From Ostreococcus mediterraneus (lineage: Eukaryota; Chlorophyta; Mamiellophyceae; Mamiellales; Bathycoccaceae), in assembly GCA_012295225.1 (NCBI GenBank), contig WMKK01000005.1, positions 68,958 through 132,957 on the forward strand: a stretch of 64,000 nucleotides of DNA, given 5' to 3'. The position numbers and the translations under genes were made by a program. Under the pieces are notes generated by a model, which was not told where the DNA came from, did not search any database, and saw only the letters and a list, made by a program, of their open reading frames with translations. Of the stretch, positions 19,211-29,016 are shown one piece after another. Within the stretch, counting starts at the first letter, position 1. Every line of letters starts with the position of its first letter.

Positions 19211-20299
19211 TCATCGACTGCGAGAATCACTATCGCTGTCATATCGCCGCGCGCGCTTATCGTCTCGAGAATCAGATCGCGACTCTCGTCGTCGTCGACG
19301 ACGTGGAGAGCTGCGGCTTTCGCTTTCGCTCTCGCTATACGACGCGCTCGGAGAATCGCGACGGCGTCTCCGTGGAGGACTACGAGAATCACTACGACTG
19401 CGCCTACGTCTGGGTGACGATCGGCTTCGGCTGTACGAACGCGAAGTCGAGCTTGACCTCGCGCTTCGACTGGCGCTTCGTCCGCGTTGGACGCGCGCCG
19501 TGCCTCCGCCAACCGTCGGTCCGTCTCGACTACTCGCGCGCAAGCCGCGTCGCTCAATTTCAGCATCGACCACGCGCAGTTCATCTTCAAAGCGCAAAAT
19601 ATTATCATTCGCCTCCTGCAATTCACGCTCTCCACGTCGGCGCATCTTTTCGACGCGTTCTCGTTCTTTTCGTTTGACTCGTTCGCGCAACTTGGCCTCC
19701 TTCTTTGCCCTCTTCTTCTCCTTCTTCTCCTTCTTTTCTCTCTTGCGTTTCTCTCGCTCTCGCTCGCGAATTTCTCGCTCACGCGCTTCACGCTTGTCAT
19801 CACGTATCTTTCGTTGTAACTCTTGATCAAACGCATCACCCTCCCGTCGTTCGCTCGCCGTTGAAATCCCAAACGCCCGCGCCACCGTCTTCATCTCCTC
19901 ATCCTTCCTCGCCCTCGCCGCGTGCGTCTCATCAGCACCCGCCGCCTTCGCCGCACGCGCCGCCCTCGCCGCACGCGCCGCACCCTCTGCCTCTAATCTC
20001 GCCCTCAACGCCGCCACCGCCGACGCTTTCTCGCTTTCGCTCGCCCCTTTCTCCTCGCACGCCTCCTCCAATTCGCTCACCGCAACCTCAATCGCCCGCT
20101 TCGCATTGTGCGCTAAAATCTCCGCGTTCGGCGCCCGCGACCGCGCGCCGCCGCCGCCGCCCTCGCGATTCGCGCGCCACGACGCGTCGTCGGTGTCTTT
20201 GCGCACTAATCGGCTCGCGTCGCGGTGAAACTTGTTTGATTGCACGTAGCCGGACGTGCCGCTGCCGCGCGCGCTGCTTAAACCGATGCCGTTGTACAT
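19211..20299 (-). CDS. CWC21: Spliceosome factor CWC21/SRRM2-like with RS tail
   Basis: A 362-residue protein. The N-terminus MYNGIGLSSARGSGTSGYVQ is the signature of the CWC21/SRRM2 (cwf21) family, which contacts PRP8 and SNU114 at the spliceosome core. A cwf21-like helical segment (EILAHNAKRAIEVAVSELEE) follows. Next come Ala/Arg-rich and Lys/Arg/Glu-rich coiled-coil stretches, then an RS/SP-rich tail. The start is set by the family signature; the frame is open upstream with Asp and Arg runs that look like 5' UTR. It is divergent from the Mpv17-like gene. Confidence 0.93.
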   Translation of the reverse strand: MYNGIGLSSARGSGTSGYVQSNKFHRDASRLVRKDTDDASWRANREGGGGGARSRAPNAEILAHNAKRAIEVAVSELEEACEEKGASESEKASAVAALRARLEAEGAARAARAARAAKAAGADETHAARARKDEEMKTVARAFGISTASERREGDAFDQELQRKIRDDKREAREREIREREREKRKREKKEKKEKKRAKKEAKLRERVKRKERERVEKMRRRGERELQEANDNILRFEDELRVVDAEIERRGLRASSRDGPTVGGGTARVQRGRSASRSARSSSTSRSYSRSRSSPRRRRSRSDSRSPPRRRRRDSPSASYSESESESRSSPRRRRRRESRSDSRDDKRARRYDSDSDSRSR

Positions 20300-20355
20300 G
20301 GCGTGCGAACCTCGCGTTCGCGCGTCGGACGACGACGCTGGACGGCGGCTGTGGA

Positions 20356-20356
<1 letters not shown>

Positions 20357-20386
<30 letters not shown>
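20357..20386 (+). repeat. (GTC)10 microsatellite
   Basis: Ten perfect GTC units lie in the 250-bp divergent promoter between CWC21 and the Mpv17-like gene, probably within the 5' UTR of CWC21. Confidence 0.95.
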
Positions 20387-20388
<2 letters not shown>

Positions 20389-20549
20389 GCGCGAGGTCGT
20401 CGTGCCGGCGGCGCGCGACGATGTGCGACCGCGCATCCGTCGGCGCCGCACCGCGCGCGTACCGAATACATATATAAACACATCTACCGCTATATACCAC
20501 ATAACCACGCGAACGCGTTGACGAGAATTTCGTACGTATATAGGCGAAT

Positions 20550-21578
20550 ATGTCCTGGAGTACGGCAGAGCGCGACGCGCGAATGTGGGGTCGCGCCCGC
20601 GCGGCGCCCGCGTGGTCGTCGTCGCTCGCGCTCGCGCGCGTCGCCCCGCGTCGCCGCGCGCGGTGGCGGCGTCGCGTCGCCGTCGTCGTCGTCGTCGTTC
20701 GTCCTCGCGCGACGCTCGACGCGTTCGACGCCCTGGGCGACGTCGTGACTGGCGCGGCGTGTTACTACGTGAGCGATGCGATCGCGCAACGGGCGACGCG
20801 CAAAACGCACGCCGTGACGCGGGGTGATTCGTGTGCGCTGCCGGACGACGGGGCGTTCGCGCGAGATGACGCGCGACGCGCGCGGTATTGCATTTTTGGC
20901 GCGTTTGATGGCGCGACGTCGTACGCGTGGTATGAGTTCGTGGATGGGGCGGTGCCGGCGGATGCGTCGAGGAGCGAAACCGCGACGACGTTGCTCAAGG
21001 TGGCGTTCGATGCGGTGTGTTATAACCCGCTCTGGGCCGCGGCGTTTATTGTGATTATGGCGTTGTTGAGTAATCGCGGCGTTGCGGGCGCGCGGGAGGA
21101 TCTGAAGAGCGATTGGAGGGATTTATATGTGAACAACGTGCTCGTGTGGGCGCCTCTCAACGTCGGGATTTACGGCGTGGTGCCTCTTGATTATCGCGTT
21201 CTCGCGATGTATGTGTGTAACACGGCGTACGTCACGTGCTTATCTATGTGGAATGAACGCAGTGAGACGTTGTTGGATTCAGGGGAGACGTTTTCGTTAC
21301 CGGATGTCGTCGCGCGAGCGTTGCCAGACGACTCGCGCGCGGATTGGCGCGCCGTCACCGGGTGTCCGAGGTGCGAGGACGCGCGCGTCGTGCCGTGCGC
21401 GTCGTGCGCCGAGGGCGTGTCGAATCCCGTGGTGCTGATCGATGTCGATGGACGCACTCGTACGACGGTACCGTGTGCGGAGTGCATGGGGACGGAGCGT
21501 GTGAGTTGTCCCGAGTGCACAAAAGTTGTCGCCGACGCCGGGGCGGGGCCGACGGTTCAAGAAGTCGCGTCTCGCTGA
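20550..21578 (+). CDS. Mpv17/PMP22-family protein fused to CxxC zinc finger
   Basis: A 342-residue protein. After a basic N-terminus that could target an organelle, an Mpv17/PMP22 domain begins at LGDVVTGAACYYVSDAIAQ and continues with GAFDGATSYAWYEF, a hydrophobic helix, and WRDLYVNNVLVWAPLNVGIYG, a variant of the family's NF-P core. Mpv17 proteins form small channels in mitochondrial, peroxisomal or plastid membranes. The last 80 residues carry four CxxC motifs (CPRC, CASC, CAEC, CPEC) spaced as in DnaJ/BSD2 zinc fingers. The fusion sits in one open frame with no splice signal between the parts. Confidence 0.85.
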   Translation: MSWSTAERDARMWGRARAAPAWSSSLALARVAPRRRARWRRRVAVVVVVVRPRATLDAFDALGDVVTGAACYYVSDAIAQRATRKTHAVTRGDSCALPDDGAFARDDARRARYCIFGAFDGATSYAWYEFVDGAVPADASRSETATTLLKVAFDAVCYNPLWAAAFIVIMALLSNRGVAGAREDLKSDWRDLYVNNVLVWAPLNVGIYGVVPLDYRVLAMYVCNTAYVTCLSMWNERSETLLDSGETFSLPDVVARALPDDSRADWRAVTGCPRCEDARVVPCASCAEGVSNPVVLIDVDGRTRTTVPCAECMGTERVSCPECTKVVADAGAGPTVQEVASR

Positions 21579-21749
21579 CGTTGACGCGCTCGCTCGCTCG
21601 CACTAGACGCGCTGTTCTCACGATGCAGTTTGTATTTTTGTAAAACATGAAAGAATGTATGAAACCAGCACCATTTCTGTGTGTTTTTATGTACCGGTAT
21701 TTATTACGAACGCAAGACTAAAAGGAGGATCGTCGACGGCGAGACGAAA

Positions 21750-22868
21750 TTATTCGTCTTCGTAAATGCCTTGGTGCGTGGATGTGTCGCACATGAAGAG
21801 CGGAGAATCAACCGTCATCACGCGCGTTTCGTTTTCAATCAACGTACGCAACGGCTTGGGTAGGGCGAACATTCTACGGTGGGAAATCGCATCGTAGAAG
21901 CGCATGTCTAAACCGCGCGCCTTTAACGTTTCGTCCACCGCTTCGCCGCTCAAATCTTGGTCGACATCCTTCACGGCCAAGTTGAAACCCCATTCCGAGG
22001 TAAACGACGGTACGCACATGGTGTAGCCGTACACCTTGGGGAATACTTGCTTCAACGTGTGATGAATGGGCGAAAACACATGGTGCGCGTCACGAACAGA
22101 CGCGCAGCCGGATTGCGTGATGAAAATCCCACCCGGTGCCAACTTTTCGCTCAAGACGCGATAGAAATCCGTAGTGTACAATTGGTAGCACGGCCCACCA
22201 TCCAACGGATCGCTCAAGTCCATGATAATGACATCAAAACTCGCATCAGGCTCATTCGCCAAACCCTCTTTCGCGTCACCAATCACCAATCGCGCGCGTT
22301 TATCATCGTACGCGCCCGCGGAATAAAACGGCGTGTGCTCGCGGCACATGTTCACCACGTCGCCGTCGATATCAACCATCACGCACTCCTCAACGCTCGG
22401 GTGTCTCAGCACTTCGCGCAACGTCGCGCCTTCACCGCCACCACCAATAAACACGCGTTTCGGGTTCGGATGCGCGGCTAACGCCGGGTGTACTAAAGAC
22501 TCGTGGTACACGTACTCGTCGTGCTCCGACGACTGCATCAACCCGTCGGTGATGAGCAACGATCCAAACGGCACCGTACGCACGACTTCAACTTCTTGAA
22601 ACTCACTCGCGCCTTGATACAATACCTCTTCAACCTGCGCATACGTGTTCACAACCCGTCAGTCGCGCGTCGTCGATAAAGCGCGCTGTGCGCAGCATCG
22701 ATGCGCACCAACACCACCGCCCCGTCGTCTCGCCGTCCCTCGCTCTCTCGCGCGCGCATCGATACGCACTCTGTAGCTCAACGCGAGGCCATCCTCGAGG
22801 AGTTCGTGGTACCAGTTCCCTTCGGCGAACGTTTCGGCGCCGAACGCCGACGCTTCGGTGGCGCTCAT
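21750..22868 (-). CDS. ACL5: Thermospermine synthase (ACL5-type aminopropyltransferase), two exons
   Basis: The enzyme transfers aminopropyl from decarboxylated SAM, in plants making thermospermine from spermidine. Exon 1 is 22868-22770 and exon 2 is 22634-21750, joined in phase 0, giving 327 residues. Exon 1 supplies GNWYHELLEDGLALSYR, which joins VEEVLYQGASEFQ with exactly the spacing of plant ACL5. The SAM loop is GGGGEG at 97-102. DLSDPLDGGPCYQLYT is the ACL5-type active-site segment, distinct from ordinary spermidine synthases. Without exon 1 the frame would lack an ATG start. The gene is divergent from ELG1. Confidence 0.94.
22635..22769 (-). other. Predicted intron of thermospermine synthase gene
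   Basis: Read on the minus strand: donor GTGCGTAT, branch motif CTGAC (22658-22662), acceptor GCAG; 135 nt. Joining restores the family alignment without gap. Confidence 0.88.
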
Positions 22869-23037
22869 GACGACGCGTGACAAAGTCTGGCGGCGCGCGG
22901 CGTCTCACGCGTTTGTTTTGGGACGGGCGGCGTTTCGTATCGTGGTACGTTTATAGACATGAAGGTGTGTTTGAAAATCGATCCATACATGTTATAGATC
23001 ATCTGTTTACACTGTACTAAAGTATGCACGTTATTCG

Positions 23038-23094
23038 TTTAGGGTCATGATAAATGGATGGTGAACTAAACCCTAAGGTCGCGCAGGGTTTAGG
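23038..23094. promoter_or_regulatory. Telo-box cluster with inverted repeat
   Basis: TTTAGGG lies at 23038-23044, AAACCCTAA at 23068-23076, and AGGGTTTAGG at 23085-23094. CTAAACCCT (23066-23074) and AGGGTTTAG (23085-23093) form perfect 9-bp inverted arms around a 10-nt spacer. In plants telo-boxes mark S-phase and translation genes; here they precede ELG1. Confidence 0.55.
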
Positions 23095-23120
23095 CGAGAT
23101 TCATCGTCCGCGCTTGGCGC

Positions 23121-23182
23121 GCGCCAGACGTCGCAGCCGCGCGCCAGACGTCACAGACGCGCGCGCCAGACGTCACAGACGC
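23121..23182 (+). repeat. Three-copy 20-bp tandem repeat containing GACGTC
   Basis: Units at 23121-23140, 23141-23160 and 23163-23182 share the GCGCCAGACGTC core. Units 2 and 3 are identical; unit 1 differs at two bases; a GC dinucleotide separates units 2 and 3. Each carries the palindrome GACGTC, an ACGT core recognised by bZIP factors. The array ends 50 bp before the ELG1 ATG. Confidence 0.85.
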
Positions 23183-23231
23183 GTATTCTGTGCGCTTCTA
23201 CCGCGCGTCTGCTGTCGTGACGTCGCGCGAG

Positions 23232-26231
23232 ATGTCGGCACGGGGAGATGAGAATTCAAATGCGCAACGACAGCCCGCGTCGCAAGCATCGATCGTTAGC
23301 TTCTTCACCGCACCGAACGCGCATGCGAAGCGCGCACGCGAGGATGATGACGTTGATGCGATCATGATTGATGGCAGTGACGCGTCTGCGGAGCCAGCTG
23401 GGGCGTCGGGTGATCGGGGGAAGGGGAAGATTGCTAAGATTGGTACGCCGTCGGGCGCCGCGCGCGACGACGACGTCGTGGCGGTGGATTTGACCGACGA
23501 CGTCGTTGAGATTTGTGATGATGACGACGCGCGTGTTGATGATGCATCGTGCAAGTCTGTGGCTGCGTCTGCGCGGGATGCGGCCACGGTGAGCACGAGC
23601 GCCGCGGCGGAAGCGTCGAAGAAGCCGGTGCACAGTTTTTTCACAAATTTTCAGAAGCGAAAAGTAGCCAAGGGCGATAAGACTAGCGGTGCGGAGATGC
23701 AGGCGGAATTCATCAAGGTGAAGCCAGCGCCGATTGAAGAGGCGCTGGGGCCGATACACGTTGGGTATGAGTCGATTACGTACGATGAGGCCGACACGAG
23801 CGAAGCGCGTCGGTTATTCGACGCTTGGGGGCCGCCGATGACGTCCACGGCGCCTTCGACGATTGAAGCTGGCGCGTTCGCGCTCATGGAACGTAAGATG
23901 GTGATGACGCCAGAACAATTGGCGTCGCAGCGTCCGAGTGTGTCGTCGGATACTGAGATCGAAGCCTACTTGACCGATGTCGCGGCGATGGCCAATCGCG
24001 CGGATGCAGAGGCTAGCGGCGAAACATCCGCGGCGCACGCGTCTGACGTCGAAATCGCACAAACGCGCGGTGAGTTACGTCAGGCATTCAACGCTATCAA
24101 GAGTCGCGGGGCTGAGAACGTGACAGCGCAGTGGGTGGATCGATACAGGCCGCTCGAGGGATTGGATGTGTGCGGGAGAAACAACGCCGCCGCCGTCGGA
24201 TGCGTGCGCCGTTGGTTCAAGGCGTGGAACGCGCGCATTGAATTGCAAGCGAAAGGCAAGCCCGTGCCTGAACCTTCGCGCCCGTGCATGCCTCGTAAAA
24301 CGTTCGATGAAGACGATGACGAGTACTGGGAAAGCGACGATGACGATGACGATGGGTTCGGCAGTGGCGCGTCAGTCGCCAACGGCGTATTGATTAGCGG
24401 GCCGGTCGGGTGTGGGAAAACCGCCGCGGTGTACGCGTTGGCGAATGAATTCGGATTTAAGGTTATAGAGGCGAATGCGCTTGAGAAGCGCACTGGGACT
24501 GATATTCTATCGCGATTCATGGAGGCGACGCAATCGAAACGATTTAGTAAAAAAGCTTCTTCGGTGGCAAAGGGAAATGAAAAGGTTGACACGGATGACG
24601 ACAAGGTTGAGAAGAAACTAAAGGCACCGGTGGGATTGAAAGCGTTCTTTAGCGGTGTGAAAAAGCCTGAGGTTGAAGGCAAATCTGAGGCAAAGGCTGA
24701 GGCACCGCCGTCGGTAGCGCCAAAAGACAAGGACGCGACGCCAAAAGCCATCGAGACGCATTCAGTGATTTTGTTTGAGGAAATCGATGTCAAGCTCGGG
24801 ACTGAACGCGGCTTCATGGCGGCTTTGTCACAGCTCTGCGAAGCGACGAAACGACCAGTGATATTTACGTCGAACACGTCCGTGTTACCCGAGCTTTCGA
24901 TGAATTTGCCATTAGCTCGACTTCGATTTGAGGGTCTCACTGTTCGCGATTGCGCGACGTACGGCGCGCTCGCTTCGGCGGCGGCGGCATCAGCTATCCG
25001 CCCAGATGACGCGAAGGCGCTCGCGCTGGCTTGTAAAGGTGATTTACGTCGCACGATACACAACGCTCAAGTTGTTGCGTTCGGCGACAGCACAGTTGAT
25101 TTAGATGCCATCGACCTTGAGCGACACTCGACATTGTTGATTGACAGCGCGCGCGCAGCCGCCATCGACGGCGTGGCGCATCTCAGCGCCGCTCATCTCG
25201 AAGGTTTGAAAGCTCTCTATGCTCGCACGATAGAATGCGAGCGTCTCGAGCATGAAAACATGGTGAAAAGCGTCGAAGAGGGATTGTACAGACACGAATT
25301 GCGATTGAAACAGTTGGAGATGGAAAAGGAGGCGCGTCGACTCGAAAACAGAGCAAAAAAGCAAAAGATTCTTGGTATCGAAGACAAACCCGAGCTCGAG
25401 CTTAAAGTCGAAAACTCAAAGAAAGAGGAAGACGAAGACGAAGTCAAGGCGCGAATCCTCGAATCGTTGAGTGCGTTTGCGCCAAGCGAGCCTGCGGCGG
25501 AGCCGGATTGGACGCTCGTCGCGTCAAGTCCTCCAGCAGGAGGATGGGCGCGTTCGCAACGCGAGCTCAGCGCTCTCGCGGAACTCGCGGAGACCTTGTC
25601 ACAGGTTGATGAATTGCGCACGGGTACGTGCTGTGGTATCACGGGCTTATGCCGTCGTGACGCGCCGTGGAGTAAGGAAACCATCGGTGACGAAGAGGCT
25701 CTGGAAGACTGCAGCCCAGACGAGGATTTCTATCTCTCCAATGGACCAGCGAGGCAAACCTTAGGTGGAAGTGACAACGTCAGCGTTAACGCATCAGCGC
25801 ACATGTCATTACTGGCAGGGCGCAAGTACACCGATGAGCGCAAGGCGCTCCGTGATGCGCATCCAGAAAATGACGCTCTGTCGGCGCAGGCGTGCGCACC
25901 TTCCACCCCACTCAAGGCTTCAAAACGCGCGAGAGGATCAACGCGTGCGGCGTTAATCGCGCACAAGGGTGAGATGCACCCCGTCTGGCGTGCGCGCGCA
26001 TTAGCCGAAGCCGCTGGTGGCGTGGCTGGAAACTTGAAAGCCACCACCGATCGATTGGGTTACGTCGCTCGAATGGTGCGCATTCAGTGCGCACCAAAGA
26101 CAATGTCTTCACCTTCATCACGAGAGTCACGTCGGCACACTCGAAATAGGCAACAGCATTTAACGTTAGCGAGCGAAACCCGAGCTGACTTGCTGGATAT
26201 TTCAAACTTTGGCGGCGGAGGAGAGCAGTAG
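23232..26231 (+). CDS. ELG1: ELG1/ATAD5-like PCNA-unloading RFC subunit
   Basis: A 999-residue large subunit of the alternative clamp loader that removes PCNA after replication. A PIP box, Q18-x-x-I21-x-x-F24-F25, sits at the N-terminus, and a second PVHSFFTNF motif follows near 135. The AAA+ core has Walker A GPVGCGKT at 390-397. The Walker B region, VILFEEID near 512-519, has FEEID in place of DEVD, as in ELG1/ATAD5. KRPVIFTSN carries sensor 1. The long acidic/Lys-rich insertion between Walker A and B is typical of the family. The C-terminal helical region differs from RFC1, and there is no BRCT domain. ATG 23232 puts the PIP box at the terminus. Confidence 0.9.
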   Translation: MSARGDENSNAQRQPASQASIVSFFTAPNAHAKRAREDDDVDAIMIDGSDASAEPAGASGDRGKGKIAKIGTPSGAARDDDVVAVDLTDDVVEICDDDDARVDDASCKSVAASARDAATVSTSAAAEASKKPVHSFFTNFQKRKVAKGDKTSGAEMQAEFIKVKPAPIEEALGPIHVGYESITYDEADTSEARRLFDAWGPPMTSTAPSTIEAGAFALMERKMVMTPEQLASQRPSVSSDTEIEAYLTDVAAMANRADAEASGETSAAHASDVEIAQTRGELRQAFNAIKSRGAENVTAQWVDRYRPLEGLDVCGRNNAAAVGCVRRWFKAWNARIELQAKGKPVPEPSRPCMPRKTFDEDDDEYWESDDDDDDGFGSGASVANGVLISGPVGCGKTAAVYALANEFGFKVIEANALEKRTGTDILSRFMEATQSKRFSKKASSVAKGNEKVDTDDDKVEKKLKAPVGLKAFFSGVKKPEVEGKSEAKAEAPPSVAPKDKDATPKAIETHSVILFEEIDVKLGTERGFMAALSQLCEATKRPVIFTSNTSVLPELSMNLPLARLRFEGLTVRDCATYGALASAAAASAIRPDDAKALALACKGDLRRTIHNAQVVAFGDSTVDLDAIDLERHSTLLIDSARAAAIDGVAHLSAAHLEGLKALYARTIECERLEHENMVKSVEEGLYRHELRLKQLEMEKEARRLENRAKKQKILGIEDKPELELKVENSKKEEDEDEVKARILESLSAFAPSEPAAEPDWTLVASSPPAGGWARSQRELSALAELAETLSQVDELRTGTCCGITGLCRRDAPWSKETIGDEEALEDCSPDEDFYLSNGPARQTLGGSDNVSVNASAHMSLLAGRKYTDERKALRDAHPENDALSAQACAPSTPLKASKRARGSTRAALIAHKGEMHPVWRARALAEAAGGVAGNLKATTDRLGYVARMVRIQCAPKTMSSPSSRESRRHTRNRQQHLTLASETRADLLDISNFGGGGEQ

Positions 26232-26357
26232 AAGTATGTATTACACCTGTATTTACTAGAAGCATCTGGCGATGCTCGTGCCTTCGTACGCCATTGCGAG
26301 TCGCAATGGCGTTCGAAATGAACCCAAAAGCGATATCACGCGCGTGTCTAGATCAAC

Positions 26358-27272
26358 ATGGGTACGCTCACGTTTGTATGCGCTCGTCAATTTCGCCATC
26401 GGATATCGACGGGTACATTTCGAGCGTTGACCGACACTTTGCTTACAGAATCACCTCTGACCAAGTATTTTGATTTCGCCACTAGATACGCCACGCCCGA
26501 ACTCAACGACACGCTATATCTCCATCACAAAGGTATAACAACCATTGCGAATCTCGAGCCTTACAAGAACTTGCGGTGCTTACATTTAGAATCAAATGCC
26601 ATTCGCTCGCTCGACGGCTTGCGGGCGTTGACCGCGCTCACGTCGCTCTACATCGACGGTAACCTCTTACAAGACTTGCGTGGGATCGAATGTTTGACAA
26701 GCTTACGCCACTTGAACGCAAACGACAACGTTTTGGAGACGATAGAGCACGTGGAGCGCCACCCGAGCTTACGAACACTGTGTGTCCGACGAAATCGAAT
26801 CAAAACGCTAGACGCGCTCAAATCGTGTCCAGAGCTCGCGTCCATCGATGTCGCACACAACGAGCGGCTCACGCGCGACGCGTTCGATGTGGTGACATCC
26901 ATACCAACGCTCGAAGTGTTGTATTTTGCCGAAGGCAATCCAGTCGCACGTGAGATTGACGGCTATCGGCACGTCGCGACGCGTTCGGCTCCGTCGCTTC
27001 GATGGCTCGATGACGCCGCCGTCGACGAAGACGCCCGTCGTCTCGCCCAAGCCTATCTCACTCGCGGCGGTGCGGACGCCGAACTTGAAGAGTCGCGTAA
27101 AATCGCGCTCGAGCGTCGAGACTCGGCGCGCGACGCGCACATGGCGTTTCCAGCCGCGTGCGCGTTTACGCTGCGAATCGCCGATACGCGCGATACATCT
27201 TCAACGAATACCACCGACGCGCTCTGCGCCTCATCTGGATCACCAACCAACGATACACACATCTTTTTGTAA
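26358..27272 (+). CDS. Leucine-rich-repeat protein, DNAAF1/ODA7-like
   Basis: A 304-residue protein with about six SDS22-type LRRs. The N-terminal cap YATPELNDTLYLHHKGITTI and the first repeats match dynein assembly factor DNAAF1 (LRRC50, ODA7), whose members read TPxLNxxLYLHxKG. The LRRs end with a cap ILEV-type segment, LEVLYFAEGNPVAREIDGYR, followed by LRWLDDAAVDEDARRLAQAY, again as in DNAAF1, where LDDRPVFxxER is conserved. The long DNAAF1 tail is absent. In flagellates this factor preassembles outer-arm dynein in the cytoplasm. ATG 26358 is the first in frame, but the residues before the cap look unrelated and could hide a short exon. Confidence 0.82.
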   Translation: MGTLTFVCARQFRHRISTGTFRALTDTLLTESPLTKYFDFATRYATPELNDTLYLHHKGITTIANLEPYKNLRCLHLESNAIRSLDGLRALTALTSLYIDGNLLQDLRGIECLTSLRHLNANDNVLETIEHVERHPSLRTLCVRRNRIKTLDALKSCPELASIDVAHNERLTRDAFDVVTSIPTLEVLYFAEGNPVAREIDGYRHVATRSAPSLRWLDDAAVDEDARRLAQAYLTRGGADAELEESRKIALERRDSARDAHMAFPAACAFTLRIADTRDTSSTNTTDALCASSGSPTNDTHIFL

Positions 27273-27391
27273 TCACGCACCGCGTCCGAGCCCGTACGAC
27301 GGTTTATGCGACGTCGGTTATGCCGACGACGCATAACCGACGCCCCGCGCCTCGCGTCGCCGCACAACCATCCTCGCGAGCCAAGCGAACG

Positions 27392-29016
27392 ATGCCTCCG
27401 TGCATCGCCGCGTCATTCAACCAAGATCATACCTACGTCGCACTCGCCACGCGCACGGGGTACGTCATCCATTCCACCGCCGATGGGCAGCGATACCACG
27501 CGGATGACACTTTGGGATCTCTGCGAATCGTCGAAATGTTGTTCACGTCGTCGTTGTTATGCGTCGTCGGTGACGGCGATAACGCAGCGTTGAGCCCGCG
27601 ACGGGTGAAGGTGTTAGATGCGCGCAGTCGGCGGGTGTTGGGGGATATTTCGTGTCAGGTGCGTGCGCGCGTTCGAGAAAGATTACATCATCAACTTTCG
27701 CTCGGACGCTGAGAAATGTTTTGACGCGTCGTTTGTATTACTCGCTCGAGAGGGCGGCGACGAGGCGTGCTGATGATTGACACGTATGCTTGGTTTTGCG
27801 AACGCAGAGCACGGTGCGCGCGGTGCGATTGAATCGCATGCGCGTGGTGGTGGTGGAGTCGCGCAAGGCGTCGATTTACGAGCTCGGAACGCTCTGCGCC
27901 ATGCAAACGATAGAAACTGCCGAGAACGAGCGTGGATTAGTGGCACTGAGCGCCAATGCGGAGAGTTCTGTGATTGCGTTACCTTCAGCGCACGGTGCTG
28001 GCGTGGTTGCGGTGCATGATGGATTCAATTTGTGCGCGACGACGACGGTTCGGGCGCACGCGAGCGCTCTCGCCGCGTTGGCGTTAAACGCGGATGGGAC
28101 CATGTTAGCCACGGCGAGCGTGAAAGGCACGGTAATTCGCGTGACATCGCTACCAACTGGGACAAAAATGTGGAGTTTCCGTCGTGGGGCGACGTCGAGC
28201 GTGATTCAAAGTTTGAATTTCGGCGCCGCTACGTTTCATCCGCCGTTGTTGTGCGTCTCGAGCGACAAAGGCACCGCGCACGTGTTTGCGATTGAGGGTG
28301 AGGCGAAGAGTGTGGATCAGACGCGTGGCGCAGTGGATGGATATGACACCCACGCCGGCGGCGCAGTCGCTACAGATCGCGATGGGACGACTCGAGCGTC
28401 GGTGAGCGAAGCAGCGACGACCACGGCGACGAAACTCGCGAGCGCTCGCGCCGGAGTCTTCGGGAAGATTGCATCCTTCGCCGGTGCCGCGGTGACGGGC
28501 GTAACGAAACATGTACAACCACGTAAGTTCATTGCTGCAGCGCGAAACGCAATCGAACCGTCGCGCGCAATCGCTACGGTGACGTTGCCTCGTGCGAGCG
28601 CGACGTCGTGGTCTCTGTGCGCGCTCCAACCGACGCCGGGAAGCGCCGCGGATAAGTACGCGCCGCCTTCATTGGATGCTTCGGCGTCTACGCGCCAGCT
28701 CGAAGTACAGCTTGCTGTGGTGACATCAGATGCGGTGTTTTACGACTACAACGTGCGACTTACCGCTGATCGCGCGGGGTTGTTTGCGTCGTCGCGGCGA
28801 GACGACGCCGCGAAGGAATCTGTCGCCCGCCTCGAACGCGAATGTAAGCTCATCGACGACGACGAGGAGGATGGAGGCGCCACGGGTGCAGGATCGGCGT
28901 CAACGATTGCAGAATTACCACACGGACGATGGATCGAGACGCAGGCTGCGGACAGCGATCGACAAGAGCTCCGAACAAACGTCAACGAGTCCATGTCCCA
29001 AAGCATGTTTGGTTGA
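27392..29016 (+). CDS. ATG18: PROPPIN, ATG18/WIPI1-2 type, two exons
   Basis: A WD40-type beta-propeller that binds PI3P on autophagic membranes. Exon 1 is 27392-27658 and exon 2 is 27808-29016, joined in phase 0. The join gives GDISCQ/STVRAVRLNRMRVVVV, the WIPI1/2 blade-3 pattern. The phosphoinositide-binding motif is FRRG in KMWSFRRGA, after LATASVKGTVIRV. A long disordered insertion in blade 6 and an acidic tail follow. An in-frame ATG at 27320 is the alternative start. The second PROPPIN at 50 kb belongs to the other family branch. Confidence 0.92.
27659..27807 (+). other. Predicted intron of the first PROPPIN gene
   Basis: Donor GTGCGTGC, branch-like TTGAC at 27777-27781, acceptor GCAG; 149 nt. 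Both reading frames end in stops inside or near it, and splicing restores the propeller. Confidence 0.85.

Larger units (their letters stand above)
22869..23231. other. Divergent promoter region between ACL5 and ELG1
   Basis: A 363-bp region holding three telo-box-like motifs and a 20-bp tandem repeat (both listed separately). No gene seen. Confidence 0.6.
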
